Of a DNA stretch of 64,000 nucleotides, positions 61,657-64,000 are shown in pieces (within the stretch, counting starts at the first letter, position 1; every line of letters starts with the position of its first letter). The translations under genes were made by a program, and so were the position numbers. Under the pieces are notes generated by a model. That model saw only the letters and a program-made list of their open reading frames with translations, was not told the DNA's origin and did not search any database. Source of the DNA: UBA7985 sp965661545 (GTDB taxonomy: Bacteria > Pseudomonadota > Alphaproteobacteria > UBA7985); assembly GCA_965661545.1 (NCBI GenBank), contig CBFIEF010000012.1:16077-80076 (forward strand), given 5' to 3'.

Positions 61657-62127
61657 GCTGCAAAACGCGACAGTGTTAGACGGCTCCGATGGGCCGCAAC
61701 CCAAGATGCAACCGCACAGCACTATGCCGCTGTGCCCATCAATCTCTACGCCCACCAAAGCTACATCCATCGGCGGGGCCGCCCAAAACATACCGACGAG
61801 CTCGCTGGCCATGAATTCGTTGTCTCGCCCGCCGCGTCCCTTCGGGCACCCTTCAGTGTGTGGCTCAGCGAGCGGATTACCCCAGAGCAAGTTTCACTGG
61901 CCACTCAAAATCACCGGTTGAGAGAAGAAGCGATCTTTGCTGGCATTGGCATTGGTTTCATGTCGAGCTTCGAGGTCAAAGGCCGGCACGACATGGTTCG
62001 GATCTTCCCGCCACAAGACGAGTGGTCCGTCCCACTTTGGCTCGTAACCCACGTGGATTTGCACCGCACGGCTAAGGTTCAAGCCATGCTGGATCAGCTC
62101 AAGCGCCTACGGCCCCAGCCAGACTGA
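61657..62127 (+). pseudogene. LysR-type regulator, C-terminal remnant
   Basis: From 61732 the frame encodes the end of a LysR effector-binding domain: VPINLYAHQSYIHRRGRP, then ELAGHEFVV, LREEAIFAGIGIGFMSSF and WLVTHVDLHRTAKVQAML. Upstream, the frame stays open only to a stop at 61654-61656, and no helix-turn-helix is found on either frame. About 170 N-terminal residues are missing. The gene is 5'-truncated and no longer a functional regulator. Confidence 0.65.
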
Positions 62128-62376
62128 AACGCTCCTTGATTCTGGCACATAACACGCGGCAAAGTGCGGCTTTTTGAGAACAGTTCGCCTTATAAGAGCG
62201 GGCTTTACTGCCGCTTGCATAAAATCCGTTGCATCTGCTCCACCCAAGGCTGACTCTAAACCCGGCTTGTGTAAAAGAGCACGCGTCAAAACCTCAAACG
62301 ACAGATAAACGAGTTGCTGAAGCGACCGAGGGGTTTTGAACAAGTGCCGGACCTGCACTTGAGGGAGCTTCCCACT

Positions 62377-62988
62377 ATGACTTTGTTTCAAACAGCCCGC
62401 ACACTGCTTGTCGGACTGACCTATGCCCTCTGCGCTCTATCTTTTTGGGGTATCAAGGCGAGCGCTGACACGGACGTAAAGAGCCTCGGAACATCCCTCC
62501 ATTCCTATGGGGCCACTTTCACAGTTCCAACGTTTGAGATAAATTATCCAACCATCAAGACGCCAACGTACTCAGCGCCTGTTATTCACAAAACTCCTGT
62601 CATCCATAAGACCGTCACCAAAAACGTGGTGACTCGCACCAGCACGAGTGGCGGTGGCACGCGAGTGGTCCATGTTGGTGGACCAAAAGTCGTTGAAAAG
62701 ACTGTGGTCATTGTTCAGCCGGTAACCGTGACGAAAACAGTGAATAAGCAAAAGTTTTTGGTTGAAGAAATCCATGCTGGTCGCTGTGTGAAATCAGGAC
62801 CATCGCACGTCTACACCCAGCCGAGCCACCTCTCAAAAGCTCTGGGCACGGTCGTCGCGACCGAGAAGGTGCACGTCAATATTTGTCTCACGGACAAGCA
62901 CAAAACCCGGCAGTGGTGCTCGCTTTCCAACCAGAAAGACATCCAAGCCTGGATCCCCGCATCTGTGTTGGATCTTTGTCGCTGGTAA
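62377..62988 (+). CDS. Secreted protein of unknown function with VIHKT repeats
   Basis: 203 residues from the ATG at 62377, with GAGGGAG upstream. Signal sequence MTLFQTARTLLVGLTYALCA... ends near KASA. A middle region is Thr/Val-rich with repeats (VIHKTPVIHKT, VTKNVVTRTST, VEKTVVIV, VTVTKTV). The C-terminal 65 residues have four Cys and an SH3-like look (AGRCVKSGPSHVYTQPSHL, QWCSLSNQKDIQAWIPASVL). A cell-wall or surface role is a guess. Confidence 0.6.
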   Translation: MTLFQTARTLLVGLTYALCALSFWGIKASADTDVKSLGTSLHSYGATFTVPTFEINYPTIKTPTYSAPVIHKTPVIHKTVTKNVVTRTSTSGGGTRVVHVGGPKVVEKTVVIVQPVTVTKTVNKQKFLVEEIHAGRCVKSGPSHVYTQPSHLSKALGTVVATEKVHVNICLTDKHKTRQWCSLSNQKDIQAWIPASVLDLCRW

Positions 62989-63390
62989 CCCCACCAATAG
63001 CTGCCCTCCGCAAGTTTTGAGTTCGGTGGTAGCGATACGCATCGCGCCGTCGAACCTCTTGTTTTTCATACTTTCCCAAGGTCGTTAGCGGGCAGAAATC
63101 CGCGCACCCCAGGCGCTCTAGCCAGACCTTAGAAAGCGGTGTGATTGGGGCTATTCAGCATTCGTTTTGCGCGGCGGTAATTGCCTAAGGATCAGATCAA
63201 TTTCAGAAAACCTGTCCGCCCCTAATCTCATAGCGAAACAGGCTAGACTTGACCCGACAATACTGGCAGTAAAGCATCCGTCGCCGGGTTGCAGCCTCAA
63301 CCGGTTCAGCACGACCCCCGCGACGTTATAAACTCTGAGCAACACACGTTGGTGACAGAGTATAGGCCATGCGAATGCATAGGCCTCGCG
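62989..63390. other. Intergenic region before tRNA-Ser
   Basis: About 400 bases with no credible gene; short open frames on the minus strand have no protein-like features. I see no strong hairpins. It should contain the tRNA promoter, but no clear -35/-10 pair stands out. Confidence 0.5.
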
Positions 63391-63481
63391 GGAGGGATGG
63401 CTGAGCGGCTTAAGGCGGCGGTCTTGAAAACCGTTGTGGGCTGATACCCCACCGTGGGTTCGAATCCCACTCCCTCCGCCA
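63391..63481 (+). tRNA. tRNA-Ser(UGA)
   Basis: Acceptor GGAGGGA at 63391-63397 pairs with TCCCTCC at 63471-63477, followed by discriminator G and encoded CCA. The anticodon loop in CGGTCTTGAAAACCG carries TGA. The long variable arm (TGTGGGCTGATACCCCAC) and GTGGGTTCGAATCCCAC T arm are typical of serine tRNA. It is the likely attachment site of the element that follows. Confidence 0.96.
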
Positions 63482-63551
63482 TATTTTTCTGTGACCTGAT
63501 AAATCGTTCATTATCAATTTCTTAAAGGGAAATTTGGCTTTAGCTGAGAAC

Positions 63552-63593
63552 GCTTCCTGTATTGCTTCCCGTATCATATTCCCGTACTACGGG
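63552..63593 (+). repeat. Three 12-base tandem repeats and a palindrome before the integrase
   Basis: GCTTCCTGTATT (63552), GCTTCCCGTATC (63564) and a shifted third copy TATTCCCGTACT (63577) share the core TTCCCGTA. The palindrome CCCGTA-C-TACGGG at 63581-63593 ends three bases before the integrase ATG. This could be an operator or arm-type integrase/excisionase sites. Confidence 0.5.
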
Positions 63594-63595
63594 GC

Positions 63596-64000
63596 ATGCC
63601 AAGAACCGTTCCCAAGCCCAAACTCCAGCCCAACGGCCGTTGGAAGCTTCGCATCACTGTTCCATCAGACCTCCGCAAGCTTGGTTTTGCTGAAGGTGTC
63701 AGGGAGATCATCCGCACTCACCCTCCATGTACGAGCCGAGTAGCCCAGTCATGGGCGCATAGAGAGTTTCTTGCGTTCGAGGCGCAGGTCGCATCGTTCA
63801 AGCTCAAGCAGTCAGGCGAGATAACCCCCGAGCTGCGTGACGAGTACCTCAAGTTGGCCCGTCTGGGCCAAACAGACTTGGACGCTGGGCTCGCCGCTGA
63901 TGCTTTATTTGATGAGAGCCTTACGACCATGCTTAAGGCCAGAGGTATCGCTCCAGTGGGTGGACACGAGGACTACTGGGAAGCAATTGAAGCTGCTGGT
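63596..64000 (+). CDS. Tyrosine-recombinase-like integrase, N-terminal part (runs off the window)
   Basis: An open frame from the ATG at 63596 to the window end (135 codons, no stop). It begins MPRTVPKPKLQPNGRWKLRI and continues VPSDLRKLG..., VREIIRTHPPCTSRVAQSWA, the pattern of a DUF6538-like N-terminal domain of phage-type integrases (basic start, 'R..VP.DLR', then residues equivalent to 'S..T.....A'). The catalytic domain lies beyond the window. It lies 115 bases after tRNA-Ser and in the same direction, as for tRNA-inserted islands. More AGG/AGA/ATA codons than its neighbours suggest a foreign origin. Confidence 0.75.
   Translation, partial: MPRTVPKPKLQPNGRWKLRITVPSDLRKLGFAEGVREIIRTHPPCTSRVAQSWAHREFLAFEAQVASFKLKQSGEITPELRDEYLKLARLGQTDLDAGLAADALFDESLTTMLKARGIAPVGGHEDYWEAIEAAG

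Noticed and set aside
63151..63345. 64-codon minus-strand frame upstream of tRNA-Ser
   Set aside because: No supporting signals; left as intergenic.
1..64000. CRISPR arrays, insertion sequences or rRNA genes
   Set aside because: No regularly spaced direct repeats, no transposase-like frames with flanking inverted repeats and no rRNA sequence were seen.

Overview
This 64 kb window is a piece of an alphaproteobacterial chromosome with moderately high GC. The grounds are a DUF1127 mini-protein, a DUF2842 protein, the mfd/sdhE/recG neighbourhood, the acpS-lepB-rnc-era order, separate ureA and ureB, a NAD(FAD)-oxidoreductase–SelD fusion and a COG3825-type VWA protein. The sequence alone does not fix the family. 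Almost all of it is well-ordered core or metabolic chromosome; only the last ~600 bases look like the edge of an integrated mobile element.

Layout. 1-8 kb: the end of a YciB septation protein, a small-molecule kinase, DUF2842, the selenium pair selD-fusion/mnmH, an OmpA-type lipoprotein, a GNAT, a FrnE-like DsbA protein and an EamA transporter. 8-20 kb: a VWA protein, two outer-membrane barrels, a cysteine desulfurase–moeA–moaE group, then mfd, sdhE and recG. 20-25 kb: a large acidic His-rich/FG-GAP surface protein, pyruvate kinase and GAPDH. 26-32 kb: complex I genes nuoA-B-C-D-E, a strong terminator, a tandem Rid-like gene, and nuoF; the cluster stops at nuoF. 32-40 kb: a HupE/UreJ permease, parC, DUF1127, and era-rnc-lepB-lepB-acpS. 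39.5-45 kb: azlCD and an alpha-galactoside locus (GPH symporter, AraC regulator, GH4 alpha-galactosidase, methylglyoxal synthase). The symporter gene is frameshifted near its 3' end, and both of the locus's promoter regions carry a shared 20-bp motif.

45-60 kb is a purine-to-ammonia block: ureidoglycolate lyase, allantoicase, OHCU decarboxylase, PuuE allantoinase, HIU hydrolase, xanthine dehydrogenase A/B with XdhC, guanine deaminase and a complete urease operon (ureDABCEFG). Together these take guanine and xanthine to glyoxylate, CO2 and ammonia, except that no urate oxidase is encoded here. A 17-bp palindrome with the NtrC-site form TGCAC-N7-GTGCA sits about 65 bp upstream of ureD, which suggests nitrogen control. 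The molybdenum cofactor genes and cysteine desulfurase at 10-13 kb could supply the sulfurated cofactor that xanthine dehydrogenase needs.

60-64 kb: a TIGR03084-type protein, two secreted proteins of unknown function, a 5'-truncated LysR remnant, tRNA-Ser(UGA), and, 115 bases past the tRNA, the start of a tyrosine-recombinase-like integrase that runs off the window. The most notable unexplained items are this tRNA-Ser-associated element edge with short tandem repeats before its integrase, the His-rich/FG-GAP protein, the Rid-like insertion in the split nuo cluster, a T-tailed multibranched palindromic element after guaD, and the mel-like operator pair.
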